NCBI GenBank assembly: GCA_964019695.1
Contig: OZ026516.1
Location: 103,106,368-103,170,367 of the forward strand
Origin: Loripinus fragilis
Taxonomy: Eukaryota > Mollusca > Bivalvia > Lucinida > Lucinidae
Direction of reading: 5' to 3'
Length of the DNA stretch: 64,000 bases
The notes beneath the pieces were generated by a model, which worked only from the letters and a program-made list of their open reading frames with translations, was not told where the DNA came from and did no database searches. Below, piece by piece: positions 33,958 to 43,799 of the stretch (the first letter of the stretch is position 1; each line of letters opens with the position of its first letter). The position numbers were made by a program, and so were the translations under genes.

Positions 33958-35251
33958 CGAGAAGGGGATCAAAAGTAATGCCACTGGCTAATTTTCACCG
34001 CAACTGTTGACGGGAAGATAAAACCCATGCCTTGTATGTGTTCTCCATTCTCTCACCTTTCAATCGATGTATCAACTGCACATGTAGACACAATATCTCA
34101 CGTGCATTTTTTTTTGCACAAACCCTACTCATAGGCGGTTAAGCAAAATGGTTGGGAGAAGCGTTGAAAATGAGATTGAAATCTGGGCTGCCATTAAGAC
34201 TCGCGCATTACTTAGCAGAGGTTCAACAGACATTTATGCTGACATATGTACTGTTTATGTTAGTAATTCAATGTCATTTTCCACAGTTTGCAGACAGGTT
34301 AGGGATTTCAGTGCAGGCGTAGGGTCTGTTACAAGTGCTCCAAAATATTGTAGATCTAAATTTGCAAGTAGTCCAAAGATTGTTATAAAAAATTATATAG
34401 TAAAATCAGACGCAAAGATATACTTCTCAGCAGATTGCGCAACTTGGTTGGCATTTCAAAAGCATTTGCACTGCGCTTTTGGCGAAATATTTTGAAAATG
34501 AAGGAAAGCACTTGGTGGGCCCCACATTTGCTCAATGAGGAGCAAAACTACACGCATGTTAGGACGGCGCGCAAACTGTTAAAACGATTTCCAAGTTATG
34601 ATCAGAAATTATTTATGGATGCACTATTTCGAACCGCATCGAAAAATAAGTAATCGAGTATGGCTTACCAAAATGCAAGAAGGTCTTGTATTGCCAAAAG
34701 GATTACCAGTGTAAAAAAGGTAATGTTTGCCATATTTTTCACTCCTAACGGACTAGCAATACAAGTCTTTATACCCAAAGGCAAGTCAATGAATACAAGG
34801 TTTTACAGGAATAAAGTTCTTAGAAAATTTGTCAAATTCTACCAGAAATGTTGACCGAAGATAGGCATCTGTAGGTATTTATTTGTAACATTACAATACC
34901 TCAAGTCACAAGGCCGGAAGTGTGGCGTCGCTTTTGGAAAGAACAGGGGGTCTATGTTCTAGAACATTCACCCTATTCCCCTGTGACTTTTTTCTCTTCC
35001 CTCGTCTCAAGAAAAATCTTGCTGGCAAAAATATACCTCCCACAAAAAGTTAGGTGTCTCAATATTAAACCTCCTTAGAGGTATACCCCAAAAAGACTAT
35101 GAGAAAGTCTTCAAGGATTGAATAAAAATTTTGAAAATTTGTGTATCTGTGAAGGGATGGTTTTTTGACAATTTGAAATAAACAAAAATGCAATCCCATC
35201 TTTAGTTGATATTTTACATCATTGGTTGCATTACTTATGATCCCGCCCACG
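33958..35251 (+). mobile_element. Complete but inactive mariner element
   Basis: TA flanks both sides (33956-33957 and 35252-35253). The left end reads CGAGAAGGGGATCAAAAGTA; the reverse complement of the right end reads CGTGGGCGGGATCATAAGTA. Over 28 bases 21 match. The length of 1294 bp is typical for mariner. The single transposase gene inside is broken. Both the TA duplication and the end sequences support a complete insertion. Confidence 0.92.
34148..35181 (+). pseudogene. Mariner transposase pseudogene
   Basis: Translation from ATG at 34148 follows a mariner transposase through several frames. The helix-turn-helix and linker (SSPKIVIKNYIVKSDA) are followed by a frameshift near 34430. Then come LVGISKAFALRFWRN, WWAPHLLNEEQ and RKLLKRFPSYDQKLF. 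The first catalytic segment, normally GDETW, is missing. A stop at 34651 interrupts. KRITSVKKVMFAIFFTPNGL and FIPKGKSMNTRFYRNKVLRK follow. The second catalytic region (about 34880-34920) is corrupted. CDFFLFPRLKKNLAGK is present, but the YSPDLAP part with the third aspartate is cut to YSP. GIPQKDYEKVFKD, a stop, and ICVSVKGWFFDNLK end at 35181. All three catalytic aspartates are lost or damaged. Confidence 0.92.
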
Positions 35252-35253
35252 TA

Positions 35254-36110
35254 GAAGGAAATGTTACAATAGTTACAGTTTTGAAATCTGTTTTCATAAA
35301 CCAACACCTAACAACCCTCAGGATGAAAATGATTTTGTCTGTTAAGTTCGTTCCATGTAAGTGGATTAATGAAAAATTAAGATCCGGGATTGGTGTGAAA
35401 CAAAAGCTGTAAACCATTTTCACCTTTCAAAACGTTCTAGCTTAAATGTCTTAAAGTGTAATTTGTTGTTGTTGTGGATTTAAATAGGCAATGTTGCACT
35501 GCCATGGAACACTGTGTGCACTCTGTTGTAGCAAGATATTTAAAGTTTAAGAAAACATGCCCAAATCTATTGACTATTCTGGTGAAAATTTGCAAATAAG
35601 CAAGCTGGCACATTAAGTGAAAAAAAACTTATTTAGATCTAGATCTATATTACTTACCTAATGCTGTTCAGTGATTCTTTTACAATTTTGGGCTTATGGG
35701 TCCTGGGACTTGCTACATCCAATATCAATGAGTCCAGACTGCAAACTAATGAGTCCTCAACACTATTTTTAATGACAAGTCTGCCATAGTATTGCATCCT
35801 GGGACTCGCTGAAATAAAAACTTTTACGCAAAAGATGCAGGATGCGCAGGTAACAAAATCACTGGCTGTTGGAAAAAGTGTAAAATCAAATTTTTAGCAT
35901 GTAAATAAAAAATCTATGTTCTCTGGTTTATTTCTAGATTAACACTGGTAAAACTGCAAAATAAATTGGACAAAAGTTGTCACGGCTTTTCTTCTTTCAG
36001 TTGCCACATCGAAAATTCCTGGATCCGCGCATGGCTAAGCATCAGACTTGAGTTTTGCCTTGTTTTACCATCGTCAGCTTTTTGATGTTTGAATTCGATC
36101 ATCCATCCCT
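35254..36110. other. No recognisable gene
   Basis: No domain is seen in the short frames. ATCGAAAATTCCTGGATCCG near 36008 repeats a phrase near 17258. Confidence 0.4.
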
Positions 36111-36111
36111 A

Positions 36112-36308
36112 TGGGAGCGCAGTGGCTCAGTGGTAGAGTGTTTGACTCGAGACCGAAGGTTCAAGCCTCACCGGCGTCACTGCGTTGTGTCCTTGAGCAA
36201 GAACATTAATCCTAGCTTAGTACTGGTTCAACCCAGGAAGACCCGTCCCTAAGGCCTTTATAACTGAAAGATTGTTGATGGGACGTAAAGAATCAAATCA
36301 AACAAACC
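36112..36308 (+). mobile_element. tRNA-derived SINE (V-SINE-like), copy 2
   Basis: Pol III A box TGGCTCAGTGGTAGAGTG at 36123-36140 and B box GGTTCAAGCCTC at 36159-36170 are both intact. The central CACTGCGTTGTGTCCTTGAG matches copy 1 at 7077. The tail GTTGATGGGACGTAAAGAAT with AAATCAAACAAAC resembles the 3' tail of the LINE at 49-55 kb. Flanks CATCCCTAT and CATTCCTGT may be a decayed target-site duplication. Confidence 0.85.
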
Positions 36309-36309
36309 A

Positions 36310-37046
36310 TTCCTGTCAGTTGATTCAGCATTGTTGTATACCAAGTACTAGAATTAAAACGATGACGTCATTTCTATCCAGAATCTATAAGGATCATTTT
36401 GTACATTGTATTTTAATCGATATTTCTATAATTACCGACACCAAGACTTTCATGTAGAATGTTTTATAAATTAAATAAGAGGTCAGATTGCAGAAAAATC
36501 TACCTTCGGCGATTCTCGTTGGGCGTATATCTGACGGACACCACCAGACAATATTTTTAATGTCGTTTTACGTTTCTGATCTATAATTGGGGAAAAGCAT
36601 TTTAATGTATATTTTATCTGTCTTAAGATAAAAAAAAACAATGATACAATATGAAATACTACACATGTACATCAATAAAACAAATATTCTACAAATCATA
36701 GCGTCTAACAGTGGCGGTACACACACTTTTATATGAAACGCATATGCGATCCTTCTCCTACCATGGGCCCGATCTATTTTATTTTCATTTTGGAACGGGA
36801 TTATTCCATGGAAGCGGATTTACTTCTAAAGCTAAACCTGTAGCCTCACTACATGTAGATACAAAGTAGTTTCACATGCACAATGAATGAATGGTTTTAC
36901 GCATATCAGGTAACGATAAGAACCTAATCCCATAAGCTGACCCCATAAACACCAAGAAAAAGATCATAATATGCAAGTATTCATACATCCATACATCACA
37001 CACCCAAATCCATCCATCCGTCTATCATAGAAAAAAAGTTAAAATA
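36310..37046. other. No recognisable gene
   Basis: A+T-rich sequence. A CATCCATACATC-type stretch near 36985-37020 is low complexity. Confidence 0.4.
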
Positions 37047-37048
37047 TA

Positions 37049-37746
37049 CTCAAATACAAAAGAAACCCATCAGTAACCTCTTGGGGCAATTATGGAAAAC
37101 AGAATGAAGAAATGAAATTATATTCATAACATATTCCTTAACAATCAGTTCTGCATCAATTCATTGAATAATGTAACAGTTTTACTTAATTCCGTTCATG
37201 CTGTACGCCAGTGTATAGACAAGAAGTCATTTTTGAAATGACATGTTTTTCACTGGAGAATGAATATCTCGATCTCGTCCGATTCAGTAGCAATAACTGC
37301 ATCATAACGAGGTCAAATTGAAAGCACGTAACGTCGCACAACATACTTGGGAATCCGACCCCATTCTTAATGGAGAGCAAACTGAATCTTTCGAAGATTC
37401 AGAGGTTGCACTGAACAATCTGGGTGCATCGCAAGAGCTCATCCCACAGATGCTCTATCGGATTGAGATCCGGGCTTACTAAACTATCGCGGTTTGTTTT
37501 GGCTTCTACACACACTCAATGGCCTCGTCAGAGAGGGACATACCTGAAACTTGTCATTTTTAAAAATGACCCCTTTTCTATACCTTGGCGTACAGCATGA
37601 GCGGGTTAAAGTAAAACTGTTACATGATTCAATATTTTGATGCATAATTGATTGTTCAAGCATATGGTATAAAACATTTTTTCATTTCTTATTTTTTTTC
37701 CATAATTGCCCCAAAAAGTAACTGATGGGTTTCTTTTGTAGTTGAG
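37049..37746 (-). mobile_element. Tc1-like element with about 200-bp inverted repeats
   Basis: TA flanks both ends (37047-37048, 37747-37748). The left arm 37049 to about 37252 pairs with the right arm from about 37545 to 37746. Both start CTCAA(A/C)TACAAAAGAAACCC and share GGGGCAATTATGGAAA, GTAACAGTTTTACTT and CATGCTGTACGCCA. The middle holds the end of a transposase gene on the minus strand. The element is therefore an internally deleted Tc1/mariner-superfamily copy. Confidence 0.85.
37421..37478 (-). pseudogene. Tc1-type transposase remnant
   Basis: The minus strand reads SPDLNPIEHLWDELLRC from about 37477 down. This is the conserved motif containing the third catalytic acidic residue region of Tc1-like transposases. 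Only about 20 codons around it survive; a stop follows near 37405. It sits between the long inverted repeats, as expected for an internally deleted copy. Confidence 0.85.
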
Positions 37747-37789
37747 TAAAGATGTTTAAGTTTTTGGCTTCACAAGAGCCTTACCTGCT

Positions 37790-39856
37790 TTTTAGCTCAC
37801 CTGAGCCGAAGGCTCATGGGTGAGCTAATAGTATACCAGTCACTCCGTCGTCCGTCCGTCAACATTTTCAAACATCTTCTCCTCTGAAACCACTGGGCCA
37901 ATTAAACTCAAATTGCATATGGAGACTTTTTAGGACGCGGGAACGAAAGTCCTGGTCACATGACCAAGATGGCCGCCACGCCCATATATGGTAAAAACCC
38001 TTTAAAAATCTTCTTCTCCAGAACCAGAAGGCCGATGACCTCGGGACTTGGTATGTAGCATTAAGGATGTGGGGCCTACCAAGTTTGTTCAAATGATGAT
38101 ACTAGGGTGACCTTGACTTAATTAACGTCAAGGTCAAATTAGCTTCCTTATGCATTTAAATGGGAATTTTTTTATGAAAAGTTGATTTTTTTAAACTGTA
38201 GAAGCCAATGTCATTATTCTCACTTGATATGTTTAACCTTATGAGACAATGGCATAAATAAGTTCCAAAGGTCAAGGTTGAGCTTTGACCTTTCAGCTAA
38301 GTTGCTCATATTGGTATGTAAAAACATAGTTTTCTCACAAACCATTGGCCCAATTGAACTCAAATTTCATGTGAAGACTCCTTATGCTAAGTTAGCCAAG
38401 ATTTATACAAAATATTTTGGTCACATGACCGAGATGGCCACCATGCCCATATATGGTAAAACACCTTTAAACATCTTCTCCAGAACCAGAAGGCAGGTGA
38501 CTTTGGGACTTGGTATGTAGCAGTGGTGATGTGGGGCCTACCAAGTTTGTTCAAATGATGTTCCTTAGTTGACCTTGACCTACTTAACGTCAAAGTCAAA
38601 TTTGCTTCCTAATGCATTTCAATGGGACTTTTTTTTGAAAAGTTGGTTTTTTGAATACTGTTGAAGCCAATGTCATTGTTCTCACTTGATATGTTAAACC
38701 TAATGAGATAATGGCTATAAATAAGTTACAAAGGTCAAGGTTGACCTTTTGCTTTTCAACCAAGGTCACTCATATTGGAGTCCCATCAACACATTAAAAC
38801 ATAGTTTCCTCAGAAACCTCTAGGCAAATTGAACTCAAATTTCATATGAAGACTCCTTATGATAGGGTAGTCAAAATTTATACCAATTGTACTGGTCACA
38901 TGACCAAGATGGCCACCACGCCCATATATGGTAAAAACCCTTTAAATATCCTCTCTGGAACCAAAAGGCCAATGGCTTTGGGACTTGGTATGTAGCAGTG
39001 GGGATGTGGGCCCTACCAGATTTGCACAAATGATTAATCTAGGTTGACCTTGACCTACTTGAAGTCCAAATTTGATTCCTAATGCATTTATTCGGGAAAA
39101 ATCTTGACATGTTCATTTTTCTATGACTGTTTAGGCCGAAATCATAATACTTGCAAGAAATGTTTAACCTTATGAGACAACAGTTTTACATAAGTACCAA
39201 ATGTCAAGCTGACCTGTTTTGTTTGTTTCTTAACGACGCATCAACCCTTGTGGGCCATTAGCGTCAGACGGTATTAACTTAACATGATGAAGATGGAAAA
39301 GGTAAAAATTTATAAGATAAAATAAAAGGAAAGATGATGATGAGTTTGTATAATGATAATTAGTTGCAATTCGATTGTTGACAGAAGAGACCACGCACAA
39401 TATCTGACAGTTTCAAAGAGCTTTTCAGATAACTGTACATGTTCTTTATCTGAACAGAATACAACATAATATAATCTGTATTATGGTCTGATACAAATGT
39501 AAAACAAAACATGATTTTAAAAACAGCAATTAGATTTTGTTAAAAAGATTTATTTGTCTTAAAAAATGTCATAATACTATCAATATGTATATCTTGAAAT
39601 AATTCTGCTGACCTGTGACCTTTTATCCAAGGCCGCTCATTTTGACTGTCACATACCTATCTAAACATCTTTTCCTCAGAAATCACTGGGCTGTTTGATG
39701 GAGTATTCATTAGATTGTTTTAGGTCACATGACCAAATGGCCGCAACCCCCATGAAACAAAATATGTTTCATAATAAGCCGTAGTTGATCTTGACCTATT
39801 TTAACATTATTAAAGTGATCAAGTGAGCACTTCAGGACCGTCAGGTCCTCTAGTCT
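37790..39856. repeat. Four-unit tandem element with AGCTCACC hairpin end
   Basis: The left end is a hairpin (TTAGCTCACCTGAGCC ... GGCTCATGGGTGAGCTAA) followed by GTCGTCCGTCCGTCAAC. Four units of about 470 bp follow; each has GGTCACATGACCAAGATGGC, CGCCCATATATGGTAAAA and GGTATGTAGCA near 37953, 38420, 38895 and 39725. The right end is near GAGCACTTCAGGACCGTCAG (39830). The last unit is split by a LINE tail insertion at 39218-39606. This is a repeat class frequent in bivalves. Reading frames here are by-products. Confidence 0.85.
39218..39606 (-). mobile_element. Short LINE copy with 10-bp target-site duplication
   Basis: The 389-bp insert holds the 3' UTR and last codons of the I/Nimb LINE. 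It starts with the TTTGTTTGTTTCTTAACGAC tail and ends at GTATATCTTGAAATAATTCT. GCTGACCTGT is duplicated at 39208-39217 and 39607-39616. It interrupts the fourth unit of the tandem element, so it is younger than that array. Confidence 0.9.
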
Positions 39857-40504
39857 AAGTAGACTACACTCCTATGACTTTTTCTCATTCACGTGGTTAT
39901 CATTAATTTAACTCGGTTCTTTATTATTTTACTTTATGCTTATGATATGTTCCCAGAAAATATTTGTTGACGGTTGGTCTAGGTCGTTGACGGTTGTTGT
40001 CGGTAATGTTTACAGTTGTTGTCGGTAAATAGGAAGACTGATATAATAGAATAATATATTCGGCATACCAACTCCGTACAAAAATCACATATTAGCCTGG
40101 TTTGCTGTGTATCCGAACCCTTATCACAACTTTTGCGCATGCGCGTTATGGCTACTCCCTTTATCTTTTTATTGAAGCAAAAATTATTAACTAAACATTT
40201 GTAACAAAGGATGAAACGATCTTAAACATGTCCGCAACACAAAATTTGTAAACATCAGCCTTTCATCAAATGATTTCATCGCTCTGGATCACTTAGATGC
40301 TTCTAGTGAAATCGATCCCTGTAATTGGTTGGTTGGTAAAACCACCAATGTCAGGCGTGATATGTGAATATTCAGTCCAGTTCAGTTGATTTGCTCCTTC
40401 TGAATGATTCGGAAACTAATGCAGATTTTCACTTTTTTATATATTTGTGAAAAGGCTACAAGTGATTAGGCCACTAAAAATGAATCGCACTGTAACTTTC
40501 AGAA

Positions 40505-41395
40505 AACAAGAAGGCCCTAGAGCCCTGGATCGCTCACCTGAGTCAAGGATCATGAGTAGATGATACATTGACCTGTGGATAAGGAGATATGATATGATTC
40601 AAAGATATTTCTTTTTTAGCTTTGGTAGCCATAGTTTTCAGCCAAGCTGACCTTCTGATCAATTTTGGTAGAGGGCAACATGAGGACCATTTCTGTGAAA
40701 TGATTTGATTTTGGACCAGTGGTTCAGAAGATATCAGTTGATTTTTCTTATCTAAAGATCTGCCAATCCCTTTTTCGGCGGAGCAAAACCATTTGCGCAA
40801 TTTTGGTAGAGACATCATGCGGATCATTTCTGTGAAATTATTTCAATTTGGACCAGTGGTTTAGGAGCAGATGTCATTTATAGACATTTCTCATCTAGAG
40901 CTCAAGCGACCCATGTATTTATCCAATCACAACTGTTTGTGCAATTTTGGTAGAAGCCATCATGAGGAACAATTCCGTGAACTTATTTTGAATTTGAACA
41001 AGTGGTTCAGGAAGAAATATCATTAAAAGACATTTCTTATCCGGAGCTTTGACAGCCCCTTTGTTCGATGGAGTGGAACCATTTGTGCAATCATGATCTT
41101 AGAAGGCATCTTGAGGAACACTTCTGTGAAATTATTTTGGATTAGACAAGTGGTTCAGCATGAGATGTTGTTTAAAGATTTTTCTTACCTGGAGCCCTGG
41201 CGGCCCTTTTGTTCTGCGATTTTGGTAAAGGGCATTATGAGGAACAACTCTGTTAAATTATTTTGAATTTGGACCAGTGGGAATGTCAGGAGCGAATGTC
41301 ATTAAAAGACATTTCTTATCTAGAGCTCTGGCAGCCACTTTGTTCGGTGGAGCAAAATAATGCTAACCAGACTCCCCCCCCCCCCCCCCCATTTG
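40505..41395. repeat. Five-unit tandem repeat, about 139-bp unit
   Basis: The block starts GAAGGCCCTAGAGCCCTGGA and TCGCTCACCTGAGTC. Units follow near 40658, 40798, 40937, 41088 and 41218, each with TTGTGCAATTTTGGTAGA, CATCATGAGGAACA and GACCAGTGGTTCAGGA. It ends at a poly-C tract (41374-41391). No gene is encoded. Confidence 0.8.
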
Positions 41396-42219
41396 ACGTC
41401 ATTTTGGAATCTCGAAGCATCCACACCCCAGAAACAGGATGGAAAGTACATCATATGTGATTATACAACATCTCGTATGTATAATTTTCACCGCCATGCT
41501 GAAAAGCGAAGGAATGCGCAGACTCTTATATGCAACATTTGTGGGAAGAACTTTAAAGTCACATAAAGGACTAAAGTTGCTCTTATTAGCACACCTAGAT
41601 AGCATCAAGTACAGATGTACCGTGTGCAAAAAGGGATTCGTTAGATCTCCTCACCTCGCACACGGAAGAGAAGAAATATAAGTGTTGAACATGCGCTAAT
41701 GAGTATAGACATTTTAAAATTCCCTTTTACCACAAGAGGAACGTTCATATGGGCATTGAATATGAATGCAGCATCTGCAAAATGAAGTTTACAAAGAATG
41801 ACTCTTTGAATGAAGAATGACTCTATGAAGGAAAACAGCGAAAGAAGGGAAACTTTATTCATGTAAAATTTGCAACAAGTTTTACAGATAGATCTTCACT
41901 GGCTTATCACAAGGAAACACAAGTTAAATGTGGCAGGGATTCTCCTATAGTGTTCTTTTGCTTGTTTAACCCTTCCAATATTTTTGACGATTTGATAGCT
42001 ATGAGACTTTATACATTCAAGTTTGCATAGTATAGTATCTTCGTGGGCCTATCAACTCCTACAACTTTTGATGAATTTATCCAAATTCACGTTGCAGAAT
42101 CACTGTACTCAAACAGCCCAGTCATCGCGGGTTGGCTGCAGTCGGCGTGGGCACAGAATAGTGTACCTAGCCTAGCTGTTAAAAAGGGTAATGATTTGTT
42201 CAACATTTTACGTCTGTAA
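41395..42219 (+). pseudogene. Decayed C2H2 zinc-finger gene
   Basis: Several frames together show successive C2H2-like fingers. They are YIICDYTTS..FHRHAEKR, LICNICGKNFK (41528-41560), YRCTVCKKGFVRSPHLAHG (about 41611), YKC-stop-TCANEYRHFK..HKRNVHMG, YECSICKMKFTKNDSLNE (about 41761), and YSCKICNKF then a frameshift to TDRSSLAYHKE (about 41854-41925). The last finger runs on into SPIVFFCLFNPSNIFDD and, after one stop, FVGLSTPTTFDEFIQIHVAE and SPVIAGWLQSAWAQNSVPSL to a stop at 42219. At least three frameshifts and several stops are present, and some zinc ligands are lost. No introns are evident in the finger part, which would suit a retrocopy. The target and function of the parent gene are unknown. 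Confidence 0.65.
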
Positions 42220-42379
42220 ATTAGCGTGGTGCAATTTGCAGGAGATAATTACTCAGACAAAATGATGCGTTTTTGCAACATGCTTTCAATTTTTACTACT
42301 ACTACTAACAACAACAATAGTTATTATCACTTTTAATTTTATTTTTGTGGGCAGAGTGAATTATTTAATTTAACCTGGC

Positions 42380-42588
42380 TCCAGGTGATGAGTTTAGAGA
42401 AGCCAAAGCCTGGCGCATGGCATCCATTCTTTCTAGTGAAGTACCAGTAAACAAAGGAGGGATTACCACTGATTGTGACAGCAATTTATATAACGGGCAC
42501 AGAGATGCTCAGCTACAAATCACTGGCAAGACAATCACTGATGTGATTCCAGCTAACAAAAAGGCGCAACAAGTTAAGAGAAAATGAA
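42380..42588 (+). pseudogene. Open block, likely continuation of the decayed gene
   Basis: From about 42388 a + strand frame gives DEFREAKAWRMASILSSEVP, then VNKGGITTDCDSNLYNGHRD and ITGKTITDVIPANKKAQQVK, ending in TGA at about 42586. About 67 codons are free of stops and composition looks protein-like. No family is recognised. Being on the same strand just beyond the zinc-finger block it may belong to the same dead gene, but that is inference. Confidence 0.4.
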
Positions 42589-42624
42589 TTTCAGCCTACA
42601 AATGTTTCACACACCTAAAAGGAG

Positions 42625-42801
42625 CATAGATGTCTTTTGGGTAGATTTGAAAAAGATATATCACATCGCGTATTGGTGGAATTCAAAATACTAGCCACTA
42701 GCTGTGCGATTACAGATGTCTTCTAGGTAGATTTGAAAAGGATATATCACATCGCGTATTGGTGGAATTCAAAATTCTAGGCACTAGCTGTGCGATTACA
42801 G
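42625..42801 (+). repeat. 85-bp tandem duplication
   Basis: AGATGTCTTTTGGGTAGATT to CACTAGCTGTGCGATTACAG (about 42627-42712) is repeated at about 42714-42801 with a handful of differences. One copy reads in frame as RFEKDISHRVLVEFKILATS, so the duplication may lie within the decayed coding region. Confidence 0.85.
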
Positions 42802-42835
42802 ATAAACAACTCCCTGGCTATTCAACAACAGCAAA

Positions 42836-43156
42836 CCGGGCCGCGTAGTACAGTCGGTAACGTGTCTGGCTACAGATGCGTGTCTGACTGCAGATCCAGG
42901 GGTCGCGAGTTCGATCCCGGTCCGGTCCCATACTTTCGTGGAGATTGATAATGAAATAATTTCTACGGCCATTCTCCTCCCTTCCGCTGATTTATTCAAG
43001 AAGGGTTGTTGTCAGTTACAAGCGAAAGTATGTGCACAAATTACTGGTTAACCGCTTGTTCAAGCCTGCCCAGGAAAAAGTGTAGTTAGGTGAACTGACC
43101 GTCCCGCAATGACCATAGCTGTTGACTTGGGACGTAAAGCAACAAAACAAACAAAA
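42836..43156 (+). mobile_element. tRNA-derived SINE, second family
   Basis: The head has an A box (TAGTACAGTCGGTAACGTG, about 42846) and B box (GAGTTCGATCCC, 42907-42918). The 321-bp body differs from the SINEs at 7.1 and 36.1 kb. The tail runs CGCAATGACCATAGCTGTTG, ACTTGGGACGTAAAGCAACA, AAACAAACAAAA and resembles the LINE 3' tail. TCAACAACAGCAAA (42822-42835) and TCAACATCAGCAAA (43157-43170) are a 14-bp target-site duplication with one change. Confidence 0.9.
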
Positions 43157-43208
43157 TCAACATCAGCAAAAATGTTAAATCTGCCATAATCAATTGATAT
43201 TTTGGTAA

Positions 43209-43768
43209 ATGTTGGTAATCCCTAAGGAAATTTTCACTGGCTTGCAATGGAACCCCACCCCCAATGACTGCTGGAAGGATTTATGGCTTTCAGGAAAAGA
43301 ACCATGGGTTATAAATGGTATACAGTGCCTTAATACGTATCTAGGTAATACCCTAGTGAGGAAAACACGAGCATACTCCACACCTTGTAAACTCAATGAT
43401 TTTACACCATGCAAGTAATGCCTCTCACGCAAAGGATATGACATTTCCAAGAAATGAAAAGCTTGAAAGCTTGGTTCAGCAGCAGGAAAGAATGATAGGC
43501 AGGCAACTTCAGCTTTAGCAGAAGCTGTTTTTGCTGGTGAACCTATCAACCCGGAAATCAAATTCAAAATTATTAACTTGTTGAAATTATTATGGCAAAT
43601 AGGCTTTATACGATCAGCAACAACAAACTCAAAGTTGCAAGAGCTCCAGATACCTGGCCTCGATGTTATAAAACTTGAGTACATTCTCAGACTCAAAATA
43701 AAGCGCAATGATTGGCTGCTTGCGGACACATGTCCGCAAGGCAGCCAATCATTGCGCTTTATTTAGAG
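43209..43768 (+). pseudogene. Possible coding remnant, strand uncertain
   Basis: One + strand frame spans the block with three stops. It contains STPCKLNDFTPCK, CLSRKGYDISKK, SALAEAVFAGEPINPEIKFK and LQELQIPGLDVIKLEY. The CxxC-like spacing and strand would suit a continuation of the decayed gene from 41395. The minus strand is also open, for 179 codons (43729-43190), without a domain I recognise. Which strand was coding cannot be settled here. The right end merges into a long palindrome. Confidence 0.35.
43696..43764. repeat. 69-bp near-perfect palindrome
   Basis: The left arm 43696-43728 (AAATAAAGCGCAATGATTGG, CTGC, TTGCGGACA) pairs with the right arm 43731-43764 (TGTCCGCAAG, GCAGCCAATCATTGCGCTTT, ATTT). 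There is a two-base loop and one bulged base. All other positions match. Confidence 0.95.
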
Positions 43769-43799
43769 CCTGAAGATAGAAGCTTTCATCTTCAGCAGG

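Noticed and set aside
37795..37860. AGCTCACC hairpin as a transcription terminator or regulatory stem
   Set aside because: It is the fixed end of a common repeat element in this type of genome; no gene ends there.
42836..42930. Possible tRNA gene
   Set aside because: A and B boxes are present but there is no matching acceptor stem, and the sequence continues into a SINE body with a target-site duplication.
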